The translations under genes and the position numbers were made by a program. From a virus: a stretch of 28,520 bases of DNA. This document shows positions 1 to 5,056 of this stretch, piece by piece (position 1 is the first letter of the stretch; every line of letters starts with the position of its first letter). Location of the stretch: positions 1 through 28,520 of the IMG/VR virus record IMGVR_UViG_3300028569_000132, one strand, 5' to 3'. A model generated the notes under the pieces. That model did no database searches. It was not told the DNA's origin and saw only the letters and a program-made list of their open reading frames with translations.

Positions 1-2
1 CC

Positions 3-227
3 TATGGTGGTATGCCGATGGTCGAGAAGAACGGCCAGAAGGTTCCGGCTTTTGCTGCTGACGGCAAGGGCAAGATGGCCAAGGGCGGCAAGGCTAAGTG
101 TATGGCCAAGGGTGGTCTGGCGGCTGGTCACAAGGCAGCTGATGGTATTGCTAAAAAGGGCAAGACTAAGGCCATGATGCCCAAGATGGCCGGATCAACC
201 GGCATGAAGCGCGGCGGCAAGTGCTAA
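3..227 (+). CDS. KGG-motif small basic protein (5' partial)
   Basis: Short lysine-, glycine- and methionine-rich protein with repeated MAKGG elements and a C-terminal KRGGKC. The frame is open to the left edge (codons Tyr-Gly-Gly precede the first Met at base 12), so the gene probably begins outside the window; an internal start at 12 is the alternative. No enzymatic domain, signal peptide or membrane segment is visible. The same KGG element occurs in several other proteins here (238-597, 13600-13746, 19527-19775, 19777-20037, 20048-20374 and the C terminus of the 8754-11252 product). Function is unknown; the basic composition would suit nucleic-acid or capsid association, which is inference. 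The next gene begins 10 bases downstream after an AAGGAGA ribosome binding site. Confidence 0.65.
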   Translation, partial: YGGMPMVEKNGQKVPAFAADGKGKMAKGGKAKCMAKGGLAAGHKAADGIAKKGKTKAMMPKMAGSTGMKRGGKC

Positions 228-237
228 GGAGACGGAA

Positions 238-597
238 ATGGCTGATGAGAAGAAACCCAAGAAGAAGCTTTCTGCCAAAGTTAGAGAGGCGGCGGCGAGG
301 ATTTATGATAGAAGCGTTTACCCAAATAGCCGTACGGACCTGCTCGACATGGTAAATAATGTTCCAGACCCCCGAGGCCTGCCAGAGAAGATTTATGACT
401 TTGGTGGGGAACGTATAGTAGCTCCAATGGTTGATATGGTTGGGGCCGGGATGGAAAAAGTAGGTATGAGAAAAGGTGGGGAGGTTAAGCGGCGCGCTGT
501 TAAGAAAACATCTGCCGGCAGTTCAGCTAAAAAGCGCACCGCCACGAAAAGCGCACCGCCACGAAAAGCGGACGCCACGAAAAGCGGCCGCAAGTAA
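238..597 (+). CDS. basic KGG-containing phage protein, unknown function
   Basis: 119 residues, starting at an ATG preceded by AAGGAGACGGAA. The N terminus is lysine rich (KKPKKKLSAKV). The middle (about residues 25-80) is ordinary soluble sequence with an amphipathic segment VAPMVDMVGAGMEKVGM, followed by MRKGGEVKRR. The last 35 residues are almost entirely Lys, Arg, Ala, Ser and Thr and derive from a short repeated DNA unit (CCACGAAAAGCG, three times between 541 and 586). This low-complexity basic tail resembles a nucleic-acid-binding tail, but no known domain is recognisable. It shares the KGG element with the preceding gene and with the group at 19.5-20.4 kb. Function is not assigned. Confidence 0.75.
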   Translation: MADEKKPKKKLSAKVREAAARIYDRSVYPNSRTDLLDMVNNVPDPRGLPEKIYDFGGERIVAPMVDMVGAGMEKVGMRKGGEVKRRAVKKTSAGSSAKKRTATKSAPPRKADATKSGRK

Positions 598-625
598 TTT
601 GCTCCCAACCGGGGACCGTGCAACG

Positions 626-649
626 GCTCGTGGCTCAAGGGCCACGAGC
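626..649 (+). promoter_or_regulatory. leader hairpin upstream of the 670 gene
   Basis: GCTCGTGGC (626-634) pairs perfectly with GCCACGAGC (641-649) around a 6-base loop. It ends 10 bases before the GGAG of the next ribosome binding site. There is no T-tract, so it is more likely a leader or processing hairpin than a terminator. It resembles, at a greater distance from the start, the leader hairpins of 3.6-6.7 kb. Confidence 0.55.
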
Positions 650-669
650 TTGTTCAATAGGAGAAAGAA

Positions 670-855
670 ATGAGTGACTTCATGCAGCGGCAGTTCGACA
701 TCAGTCAGGAGCTTATCCGTCTGATGCATCGTGAGCATCAGGAGCGTGCTAAGCTGTCAGAGCTTTACGAGGCCCAGCTTGCGGAGAAAGATAAGGTCAT
801 CAAAAAGCTTCAGGCGACAGTCGAAGCTCTTGAACTTTTGACCAAATCGTCGTAG
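670..855 (+). CDS. small coiled-coil protein
   Basis: 61 residues, ATG preceded by AATAGGAGAAAGAA. Residues 10-60 form one long predicted helix with heptad-like hydrophobic spacing (ISQELIRLM, KLSELYEAQL, VIKKLQATVEALELL) and high charge, so a coiled coil is likely. There is no membrane segment, Cys pair or catalytic motif. It sits in a run of small same-strand genes. I do not recognise the family. A small oligomeric helix bundle that binds another phage or host protein is possible, but that is inference. Confidence 0.7.
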   Translation: MSDFMQRQFDISQELIRLMHREHQERAKLSELYEAQLAEKDKVIKKLQATVEALELLTKSS

Positions 856-897
856 CCTTACGGCAGGGAGATAGTTCCCTACACACAGGAGACACAC

Positions 898-1086
898 ATG
901 AACCCGTATGAACTGCGTTACGAGGTGTTGAAGACCGCGAGAGAGATGCTTGAACACCAGTTCCATGCCAACATGGAGCTTTGGCGTTTGGGTGAGAAGG
1001 CCCTTGAGTCGCTGCCCAAGCCGCCGACCCTTGAAGAGGTGTTGACATTCGCTGACAAGATGAATACTTTTGTCAGCAGCAAGTAA
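898..1086 (+). CDS. small conserved helical phage protein
   Basis: 62 residues, ATG after an ACACAGGAGACACAC leader (good GGAG). The sequence is helical: MNPYELRYEVLKTAREMLEH, then FHANMELWRLGEKALESLP, a PKPPTLEEV hinge and a second helix. The N-terminal pattern (NPYELR-x-VLKTAREMLE) recalls small conserved proteins of T4-like and environmental phages whose function is not known. It is the last gene before the hammerhead ribozyme, whose 5' strand starts only 7 bases after the TAA. Cleavage would therefore place this gene on the upstream mRNA product with a very short 3' end. Confidence 0.75.
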   Translation: MNPYELRYEVLKTAREMLEHQFHANMELWRLGEKALESLPKPPTLEEVLTFADKMNTFVSSK

Positions 1087-1092
1087 GAACTA

Positions 1093-1148
1093 GTCCTTCT
1101 GACGAGTCTTCAGTAGACGAAACGGCTACGAACGTAGCCGTAAAGGAC
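1093..1148 (+). ncRNA. type I hammerhead ribozyme (self-cleaving RNA)
   Basis: Every element of the hammerhead core is present in order. Stem I is GTCCTT (1093-1098) with AAGGAC (1143-1148). The first core is CTGACGA (1099-1105). Stem II is GTCT (1106-1109) with AGAC (1115-1118) around loop TCAGT. The second core is GAAA (1119-1122). Stem III is CGGCTAC (1123-1129) with GTAGCCG (1134-1140) around loop GAAC. The last core A (1122) pairs with T1141, giving the cleavage triplet GTA, so predicted scission is after A1142. All three stems pair perfectly and stem I is open, which defines type I. Hammerhead ribozymes are known in bacterial and phage genomes. In this location it would cut a + strand transcript between the 898 and 1257 genes. 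The in vivo role is inference. Confidence 0.92.
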
Positions 1149-1165
1149 ACGCCCCGTACCTTCCG

Positions 1166-1282
1166 GTGTATAAGTGGGGCAACAGGGATGACGCACCTCG
1201 GCCCACGGTTCTGACCAAGGCTCAAGTCGCCGCCCGTTATCGAGAAAGGAAGAAACGTGAACAGGTACAAAACCGTATTTGA
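1166..1282 (+). CDS. possible 38-residue ORF after the ribozyme (doubtful)
   Basis: A frame open from 1103 reads through the ribozyme 3' side and encodes, from a GTG at 1166, a charged peptide (YKWGNRDDAPRPTVLTKAQ, then a basic helix VAARYRERKKREQ). It ends at 1282, overlapping the 1257 gene by 26 bases. No convincing ribosome binding site precedes the GTG. The composition looks protein-like, so it may be a real short gene, a leader peptide or a remnant of a longer gene. The alternative is that 1149-1256 is simply an untranslated leader. Confidence 0.28.
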   Translation: MYKWGNRDDAPRPTVLTKAQVAARYRERKKREQVQNRI

Positions 1283-1514
1283 CGCCACTGTGGCTGGCAT
1301 TCCGTGCCAGATTGGTGTCCTGTCATATGAGCCGTTGATGCAGGGCCGCTACACAGCGGCACCTGAGAACTGCTACCCGGATGAGGGCGGCTTTGGTGAA
1401 TACGACGTACTAGACGGCAACGGACGACGCGCCTTGTGGCTTGAGAAGAAAATCAAGGACCGCGACGAAGAGCGTATCCAAGAGAGCATTTGTGCTCACA
1501 TGGAGGGTTGGTGA
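1257..1514 (+). CDS. unknown small phage protein
   Basis: 85 residues from a GTG start, chosen because GAAAGGAAG lies just upstream. Sequence features: MNRYKTVFDATVAGIPCQIGVLSYEP, an aromatic/acidic middle and a charged helix WLEKKIKDRDEERIQESI. The N-terminal part looks like a small beta-sheet domain; two to three Cys residues show no zinc pattern. No family is recognised. It overlaps the next gene by one base (TGATG), so the two are probably translationally coupled. It is the first gene on the downstream product of ribozyme cleavage. Confidence 0.7.
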   Translation: MNRYKTVFDATVAGIPCQIGVLSYEPLMQGRYTAAPENCYPDEGGFGEYDVLDGNGRRALWLEKKIKDRDEERIQESICAHMEGW

Positions 1515-1756
1515 TGAACCCAGTTATGGCCTTCCCGTTTAAGGACCCGGAGTTCGGGTTGCAACCGGGCATGAGTCTTCTTGATTTCTTCGCGGCTCAC
1601 GCGCCAGTGACCTTTGACATGGCCCTAAAGGCGTGGGGCGACGACAATATCAACCTGACTGGCAGCGACCTACAGGACTTCTACGCCATGTGGTCTTATC
1701 TGCGCTATGAATACGCCGCTGCGATGATTGGGGAAAGGGAGGCTAGAAATGACTAA
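1514..1756 (+). CDS. small conserved phage protein, unknown function
   Basis: 80 residues from the ATG at 1514, which overlaps the previous stop as TGATG and follows GGAGGG. A longer frame would begin at a TTG at 1490, but that lacks a ribosome binding site. The pattern MSLLDFFAAHAP ... YAAAMIGEREAR resembles the common small phage protein type that starts with a (S/T)LRDWFAGQA-like helix and ends with a YxxADAMLxARE-like helix; its function is unknown. It overlaps the next gene by 8 bases. Confidence 0.75.
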   Translation: MNPVMAFPFKDPEFGLQPGMSLLDFFAAHAPVTFDMALKAWGDDNINLTGSDLQDFYAMWSYLRYEYAAAMIGEREARND

Positions 1757-2003
1757 CGAAGAAATCGTTGAACAGATGGACCAAATCTGCAACGTATCTA
1801 ATTTCATCATGCAGTTGACCAACACGATTCACCCCGGCACGGTTGTCGGCGCTTGCGCCATGGCAGCAGGCTCGATTGGCACCGTCTGCTCCATGTCCAA
1901 AGAAGAGTTCATGGAGCACGTTAGCGGAATGGTCGGGCAAGCTTGGGACCGGCAGTTGGAGGCCCAAGTAGCACAGGCCAAGGACCACGGACCGCTGCAA
2001 TGA
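1749..2003 (+). CDS. unknown small helical protein
   Basis: 84 residues, ATG at 1749 preceded by GGGAGG (the in-frame codons upstream lie inside the previous gene). The N-terminal helix carries Asn/Gln/Ile-rich sequence (EEIVEQMDQICNVSNFIMQL). A Gly/Ala stretch (GTVVGACAMAAGSIGTVC) is moderately hydrophobic but probably too weak for a true membrane span. The acidic C-terminal helix ends KDHGPLQ, which is encoded by a copy of the dispersed GGACCACGGACC element. No family is recognised. Confidence 0.65.
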   Translation: MTNEEIVEQMDQICNVSNFIMQLTNTIHPGTVVGACAMAAGSIGTVCSMSKEEFMEHVSGMVGQAWDRQLEAQVAQAKDHGPLQ

Positions 2004-2098
2004 GCACCATCGACGGACTGGCCATGGTGTGCTGTCCAAAGTGCGGCAGCGACGAACACTTCGATAGCATGCCCCGTTGGGGCCGAAGATTTGATTGA
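2000..2098 (+). CDS. 32-residue zinc-knuckle-like microprotein
   Basis: An ATG overlapping the previous stop (ATGA, 2000-2003) opens a 32-residue frame: MSTIDGLAMVCCPKCGSDEH followed by a short basic tail ending RWGRRFD. The CCPKCG pair with nearby His is a half zinc-ribbon. The arrangement (stop-start overlap, same strand, ending 38 bases before a terminator) is typical of a coupled terminal gene of an operon. It is below the usual length cut-off of gene callers. A single CxxC cannot bind zinc alone, so dimerisation or a partner would be needed. Confidence 0.5.
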   Translation: MSTIDGLAMVCCPKCGSDEHFDSMPRWGRRFD

Positions 2099-2135
2099 AG
2101 AGCACTAGCAAACACGGCCCGTTGACCACGGACCA

Positions 2136-2159
2136 AGGGCCCTTCGGGGCTCTTTTTTT
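2136..2159 (+). terminator. intrinsic terminator with UUCG loop
   Basis: AGGGCCC (2136-2142) pairs with GGGCTCT (2147-2153, one G-T wobble) around a TTCG tetraloop closed by C-G, followed by a run of T to 2159. This is a standard rho-independent terminator closing the 1-2098 gene run. Confidence 0.88.
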
Positions 2160-2172
2160 GCGTCCGGTCTTG

Positions 2173-2188
2173 TGTCTTATATAAGACA
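2173..2188. repeat. palindrome TGTCTTATATAAGACA, copy 1
   Basis: Perfect 16-bp palindrome. A second copy (14 bp of it, GTCTTATATAAGAC) lies at 4998-5011, also in an intergenic leader and also preceded by GTCTT three bases upstream. The AT-rich core and dyad symmetry suit an operator for a dimeric regulator. No candidate regulator is visible in the window. Confidence 0.6.
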
Positions 2189-2360
2189 TAAGAGTCGATT
2201 TTTATCGTTAGTGCACTAAGGGTAGTGGCTCATTTGGTGAGCCACTAAAGTAAGTTAGGGGTGGGGGAGAGTGGGGGAAGAAACAAGGACCACGGACCAT
2301 GGACCACGGAGCTCAAAGTTTGAGCAGAAATCGCTCAAAAGTTGTGCAAAATGGGGGGTA

Positions 2361-2584
2361 TATAGAACTTTTTACCCCCCATGTGTTTTTTTGTGCGTGT
2401 TTGTGAGAATTTTGCCGTAATAGACGTAATGCCGTAATAAGTGAGTATCTATGCGGGTTACAGCTCGTACACTTCTATTACGTTTACTTTCTAGTGTAGA
2501 GTAAAGTAAACTTTTACAGGGAGAGGCGGGGTTTACCCCTATGACGAAAAAAAAAAACATGTAAGGGGGGTAAAAAGTTCTATA
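2361..2584. repeat. 20-bp inverted repeat flanking an iteron/hairpin segment
   Basis: Bases 2361-2380 (TATAGAACTTTTTACCCCCC) are exactly repeated in inverted orientation at 2565-2584, separated by 184 bp. The adjoining inner sequences (T-rich/ATG next to the left arm, A-rich/CAT next to the right arm) are also roughly complementary. The left arm additionally forms a local hairpin, because GGGGGG precedes it at 2353-2358. The enclosed DNA carries CGTAAT repeats and the GTTTACTTT/AAAGTAAAC hairpin. The right arm ends 40 bp before the terS start. Confidence 0.75.
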
Positions 2585-2624
2585 GGGCCCCTGTTTTCTA
2601 GAATCTGTCCAACGAGGAGCTAAC

Positions 2625-3257
2625 GTGTCAAAGAACGATGTCTGGAACGTCCCGCCTGTTATTGCCAATAAGGCGGCGAAGAGGCTGACCACTCCGGTCA
2701 AGCCCCTGAAGAAGTACAAGACCCTGAACCCGAAAGAATGGAAGTTTGTTCAGGAACTGGTTAGCAACGATGGCCACATCACCATGAAGGAAGCCGCCAT
2801 CCGTGCCGGCTATAGCGAACGCTCGGCTAGTGCGATTGCATGGCAACTGACGAACCCTGAAAAGGCACCGCACGTTGTCTCTGCTATTCAGGCTTATAGG
2901 GCAGAACTGAATGCCAAGTACAACACCACGTTCGAGCGCCACATGCGTGACCTTCAACTGATTCGGGACAAGGCTTTGGAAGCCGGTGCGTTCGGTGCTG
3001 CTGTTCAGGCCGAGTATCGTCGTGGCCAAGCCCTTGGCACCATCTACATTGACCGCAAGGAAATCCGGCACGGCACCATCGATTCGATGAGCCGCGAGGA
3101 AGTCGAGAGGAAGCTTCACGAGCTTAAAGCCCTGTACGGTGGACCTCCCCCTAGGGAAATCATTGACATCGCGCCCGAGAGCGTCGTAGAGGCCTCTAAA
3201 CGCGACGTAGACCCCGACTTTAACCCCAACGACTACATCGATGCCGACGAAGCCTGA
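2625..3257 (+). CDS. terS: terminase small subunit
   Basis: 210 residues from a GTG start preceded by CGAGGAGC. TerS recognises the phage packaging site and recruits the large subunit. Residues 30-90 match the typical terminase-small pattern: LNPKEWKFVQELVSNDGHITMKEAA-type helix, then IRAGYSERSASAIAWQLTNP, the helix-turn-helix seen in this family, followed by VVSAIQAYRAELN. Residues 95-170 form a helical oligomerisation region and the tail is acidic (DVDPDFNPNDYIDADEA), as usual for TerL contact. The gene sits directly downstream of the structured region 2160-2624 and overlaps the nuclease gene by 17 bases. Unusually, terL follows only about 4 kb later. Confidence 0.85.
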   Translation: MSKNDVWNVPPVIANKAAKRLTTPVKPLKKYKTLNPKEWKFVQELVSNDGHITMKEAAIRAGYSERSASAIAWQLTNPEKAPHVVSAIQAYRAELNAKYNTTFERHMRDLQLIRDKALEAGAFGAAVQAEYRRGQALGTIYIDRKEIRHGTIDSMSREEVERKLHELKALYGGPPPREIIDIAPESVVEASKRDVDPDFNPNDYIDADEA

Positions 3258-3660
3258 GAGCCGCTTAGCGCAACGTATCAAGGATGGCCTGACCGGCTGC
3301 TACGTCACTCGCATAGAGTCACGCGTGAATCTTGGCATACCGGATTGCTTGATTGCCTTTCCGGGGCGGTTCGTGATGGTCGAGCTCAAGGTGGTGGACA
3401 AGGGGCTCAAGGTGCACCTGAGCCCGCACCAAATTAGCTTCCTGATGACGCACGCCTCCCACAAGTGCCCCGTGTTCGTCGTGGTGCACTACAAAGCCCC
3501 CCGGGAGCGGTATGGCGAGCTTCTGGTGTACGCGGGGGCAGATGCTGACAAGCTTGCCGATATAGGCGTACGCCACGAGCCCCTAGCACGATGGCCAGTT
3601 AATGGCGTCATCTGGGCAGACTTCAAAAAAGTGTTGACAGGAGGATACGGTGTCGCCTAG
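3241..3660 (+). CDS. VRR-NUC / PD-(D/E)XK-type nuclease
   Basis: 139 residues, ATG inside the terS 3' end. The nuclease signature is clear: an N-terminal helix (SRLAQRIKDGL), then IESRVNLGIPDCLIAF with P34-D35, then FVMVELK with E48 and K50, and LSPHQISFL with Q64, matching the PD-(D/E)XK plus conserved Gln pattern of VRR-NUC domains. Such phage nucleases are thought to resolve branched DNA or trim ends during replication and packaging. Tight coupling to terS suggests a packaging-linked role (for example clearing junctions ahead of the motor), which is inference. A TTGACA promoter element for the next gene lies within its 3' end. Confidence 0.82.
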   Translation: MPTKPESRLAQRIKDGLTGCYVTRIESRVNLGIPDCLIAFPGRFVMVELKVVDKGLKVHLSPHQISFLMTHASHKCPVFVVVHYKAPRERYGELLVYAGADADKLADIGVRHEPLARWPVNGVIWADFKKVLTGGYGVA

Positions 3661-3704
3661 TCTGGTGTTGCGGCAGGGAGCCGCATAGAACTGGAGAATG
3701 AATA
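3634..3704 (+). promoter_or_regulatory. promoter plus 5'-hairpin leader cassette 1
   Basis: TTGACA (3634-3639), 18-bp spacer, TAGTCT (3658-3663), then the hairpin TGCGGC/GCCGCA (3669-3674/3680-3685, loop AGGGA), then TAGAACTGGAGAA as ribosome binding site before the ATG at 3705. A transcript starting 6-8 bases after the -10 would begin essentially at the hairpin. The same architecture recurs at about 4500-4575, 5074-5145, 5722-5794, 6253-6322 and 6643-6715. Confidence 0.65.
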
Positions 3705-4406
3705 ATGCTTAAGACAGTAGCTGTATCTGCTAATAAGAAAACTGGCCCGATTGCTGTAACGTATCGCGCCGGCCAGTCCCACACTTACGGCACGTGCCCG
3801 AGCCGCTGCGGATTGCATCCCCTGAAGGTTAGCGGTGCGTCGGCGGTGGACATGGAATATTTGCGGGCGGTGTTCGATGCTGTGCCGCGTGGCGGCGTGG
3901 CGTGGACCTACTCGCATTTTTCTGCCGACACGCTGCCGAAGCCGCAAGCCGGTAAGACGGTCATTAATAGTTCATGCGACACAATTGCGGAGGCGGTCCG
4001 CTCTATGTCCATGGGCATCCCTGCTACGTATACTGCGCCACGTGATAGTGGCGAATGGCCGCAAGTGCATGACGGCGTCAAGTTTGTGCGGTGCCCTGCT
4101 GAGACTGTGGACCGCGTCAACTGCCAGAATTGTGGCGGGGGCCGCCCGTTATGTGCACGTGGGGACCGGTCTTATGTCGTGGTTTTCGTGGCGCACGGTA
4201 CGGGGGCGAAGAGAGTAGGTAAGGACTGCGGCGGCGGTTGCTACGCTGCTAGCGGACCGACTGCTATCCAATGGCACAACACTCGCAAGTCTGGCGCTGC
4301 GAATGATGCGGACGCTCTGCGCCAGTTTGCGGATTCATTACCCCCCGGGTCCATGCTGCGCCACCATGTTGCCGGCGACATTGGCGCGGAGGCCATGGTA
4401 TGCTAA
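3705..4406 (+). CDS. DUF7227-like cysteine-rich phage protein, apparently permuted
   Basis: 233 residues, ATG after CTGGAGAA. Motifs in order: SANKKTGPIAVTY (8-20), TCPSRC (C31, C35), VAWTYSHF (65-72), INSSCD (87-92), VRCPAE (128-133), CQNC-x6-C (140-150), VVFVAHGT (159-166), GGGCYAASGP-x4-W (176-190) and LRHHVAGD (218-225). These match phage DUF7227-type proteins, whose biochemical function is unknown and whose Cys sets suggest metal binding. In the members I recall, the CYAE-GP-W and RHNVAGD blocks come right after TCP-x-x-C, before the TYTHH and AHGT blocks. Here they are at the C terminus. The membrane-peptide gene overlaps its last 7 bases. Confidence 0.72.
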   Translation: MLKTVAVSANKKTGPIAVTYRAGQSHTYGTCPSRCGLHPLKVSGASAVDMEYLRAVFDAVPRGGVAWTYSHFSADTLPKPQAGKTVINSSCDTIAEAVRSMSMGIPATYTAPRDSGEWPQVHDGVKFVRCPAETVDRVNCQNCGGGRPLCARGDRSYVVVFVAHGTGAKRVGKDCGGGCYAASGPTAIQWHNTRKSGAANDADALRQFADSLPPGSMLRHHVAGDIGAEAMVC

Positions 4407-4468
4407 TTATTGTGTTAGCGCTTTTTGTTTACTTGCTCATCGCTTACTTGTCTGATAACTGGGATTAA
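4400..4468 (+). CDS. 22-residue single-span membrane microprotein
   Basis: ATG at 4400 overlaps the end of the preceding gene and has a strong ribosome binding site, CGGAGG (4387-4392), at 7-base spacing. The product is almost all one hydrophobic segment, MLIIVLALFVYLLIAYL, then a polar SDNWD end. The Met-first hydrophobic span with an acidic tail is what a tiny inner-membrane peptide looks like. The length is too short for known holins or spanins. Possible roles are modulation of a host membrane protein or superinfection exclusion; none is shown. Confidence 0.62.
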   Translation: MLIIVLALFVYLLIAYLSDNWD

Positions 4469-4482
4469 CAAACAAGGTGATA

Positions 4483-4568
4483 TTGATAGGAATAAACGAT
4501 TAGACGCCGGCGGGGCACCGGCATAGAGTTCAGTCAACCGGCATGGGGCCGGCCTAGAAAGAGGGAAA
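4483..4568 (+). promoter_or_regulatory. promoter-like repeat plus double hairpin leader, cassette 2
   Basis: Starts with the repeated element TTGATAGGAATAAACGATTA (4483-4502, continuing GAC), also found at 5057, 5674 and 5705. It ends in a possible -35 TTAGAC (4500-4505), with a weak -10 near CATAGAG (4522-4528). Two hairpins follow: GCCGG/CCGGC (4506-4510/4518-4522) and CCGGC/GCCGG (4538-4542/4548-4552, loop ATGGG). Then CTAGAAAGAGGGAAAA forms the ribosome binding site of the next gene. Confidence 0.5.
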
Positions 4569-4575
4569 ATTGAGC

Positions 4576-4938
4576 ATGGACACTAACAGCAGAGTCGGGC
4601 CGTATGTGGGAGTGAGCCGAGATTTTAACCGTGGTCGTTATCGCATCCTGATTTATGGAGCCTTTAACGCATACGGCCTCATCGGTACCGAGTGCAACGG
4701 CGTTGCCGTGTTGGACGATGAAGAGCGGTTAATTGTGGCGGATGAACTTGGGCGTAGTCCAGAGGGCGGATGGTTCGGACCGACAGAAGAGCAGCATCAC
4801 CTTGCCGAATGGTTGCGACTGTGCCCGCCTGATAAGTTTGCGGAGTACATCAACAGCAGCGGCAGGAATCGCCACGTAGTGGACCCGGCTACCGTTCCGA
4901 CCGAGCCGCCGGACCCCTTTGTTTTGGTATCCGACTAA
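4576..4938 (+). CDS. unknown accessory protein
   Basis: 120 residues from the ATG at 4576; a TTG at 4570 in frame is the alternative and lies closer to GAGGG (4561-4565). The first 60 residues look like a compact beta-rich domain (YVGVSRDFNRGRYRILIYG, GVAVLDDEERLIVADELG). The middle is amphipathic helix (EEQHHLAEWLRLCPPDKFAEYI) and the C terminus is Pro-rich and acidic. I do not recognise the family. It belongs to the accessory set with individual promoter/hairpin leaders. A CCGACTA/TAGTCGG hairpin (4931-4947) covers its stop codon. Confidence 0.65.
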   Translation: MDTNSRVGPYVGVSRDFNRGRYRILIYGAFNAYGLIGTECNGVAVLDDEERLIVADELGRSPEGGWFGPTEEQHHLAEWLRLCPPDKFAEYINSSGRNRHVVDPATVPTEPPDPFVLVSD

Positions 4939-4997
4939 AGTAGTCGGGTATATCAACTATAAGGTTTTACTTATCAATGGCTTAGGGTAGGTCTTAT

Positions 4998-5011
4998 GTC
5001 TTATATAAGAC
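4998..5011. repeat. palindrome GTCTTATATAAGAC, copy 2
   Basis: Shares 14 palindromic bp with 2173-2188, and both are preceded by GTCTT-x-TG-type sequence. It lies about 60 bp upstream of promoter cassette 3, in a 207-bp intergenic gap (4939-5145) that holds no gene. Operator-like; function unproven. Confidence 0.55.
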
Positions 5012-5056
5012 TTGCCCGCCATGTATGTAAACCTAGCCCTTATTAGCGGCCCTTGA

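Larger units (their letters stand above)
2160..2624. other. 465-bp structured non-coding region upstream of terS
   Basis: No credible gene. Contents in order: 16-bp perfect palindrome (2173-2188); 10-bp palindrome TAGTGCACTA (2209-2218); hairpin AGTGGCTCA/TGAGCCACT (2224-2232/2238-2246); G-rich tract (2258-2280); three GGACCACGG elements (2287-2309); alternating GCTCAAA/TTTGAGC arms (2311-2339); inverted repeat arms 2361-2380 and 2565-2584; three CGTAAT iterations (2416-2438) with an inverted copy near 2476; and a hairpin built from GTTTACTTT/AAAGTAAAC near 2482-2511. Packaging recognition sites (pac/cos) commonly lie in or next to terS, and replication origins share this iteron/hairpin density. 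Either role is possible; neither is proven. Confidence 0.6.

Noticed and set aside
241-257. CTGATGAGAAGAAACC looks like a second hammerhead core
   Set aside because: No room for stem II between CTGATGA and GAAA and no pairing flanks; it is ordinary coding sequence of the 238-597 gene.
2372-3281. - strand frames over the inverted repeat and terS (115 and 217 residues)
   Set aside because: Mirror of terS and of the low-complexity repeat region; the HTH and acidic tail are clear on the + strand only.
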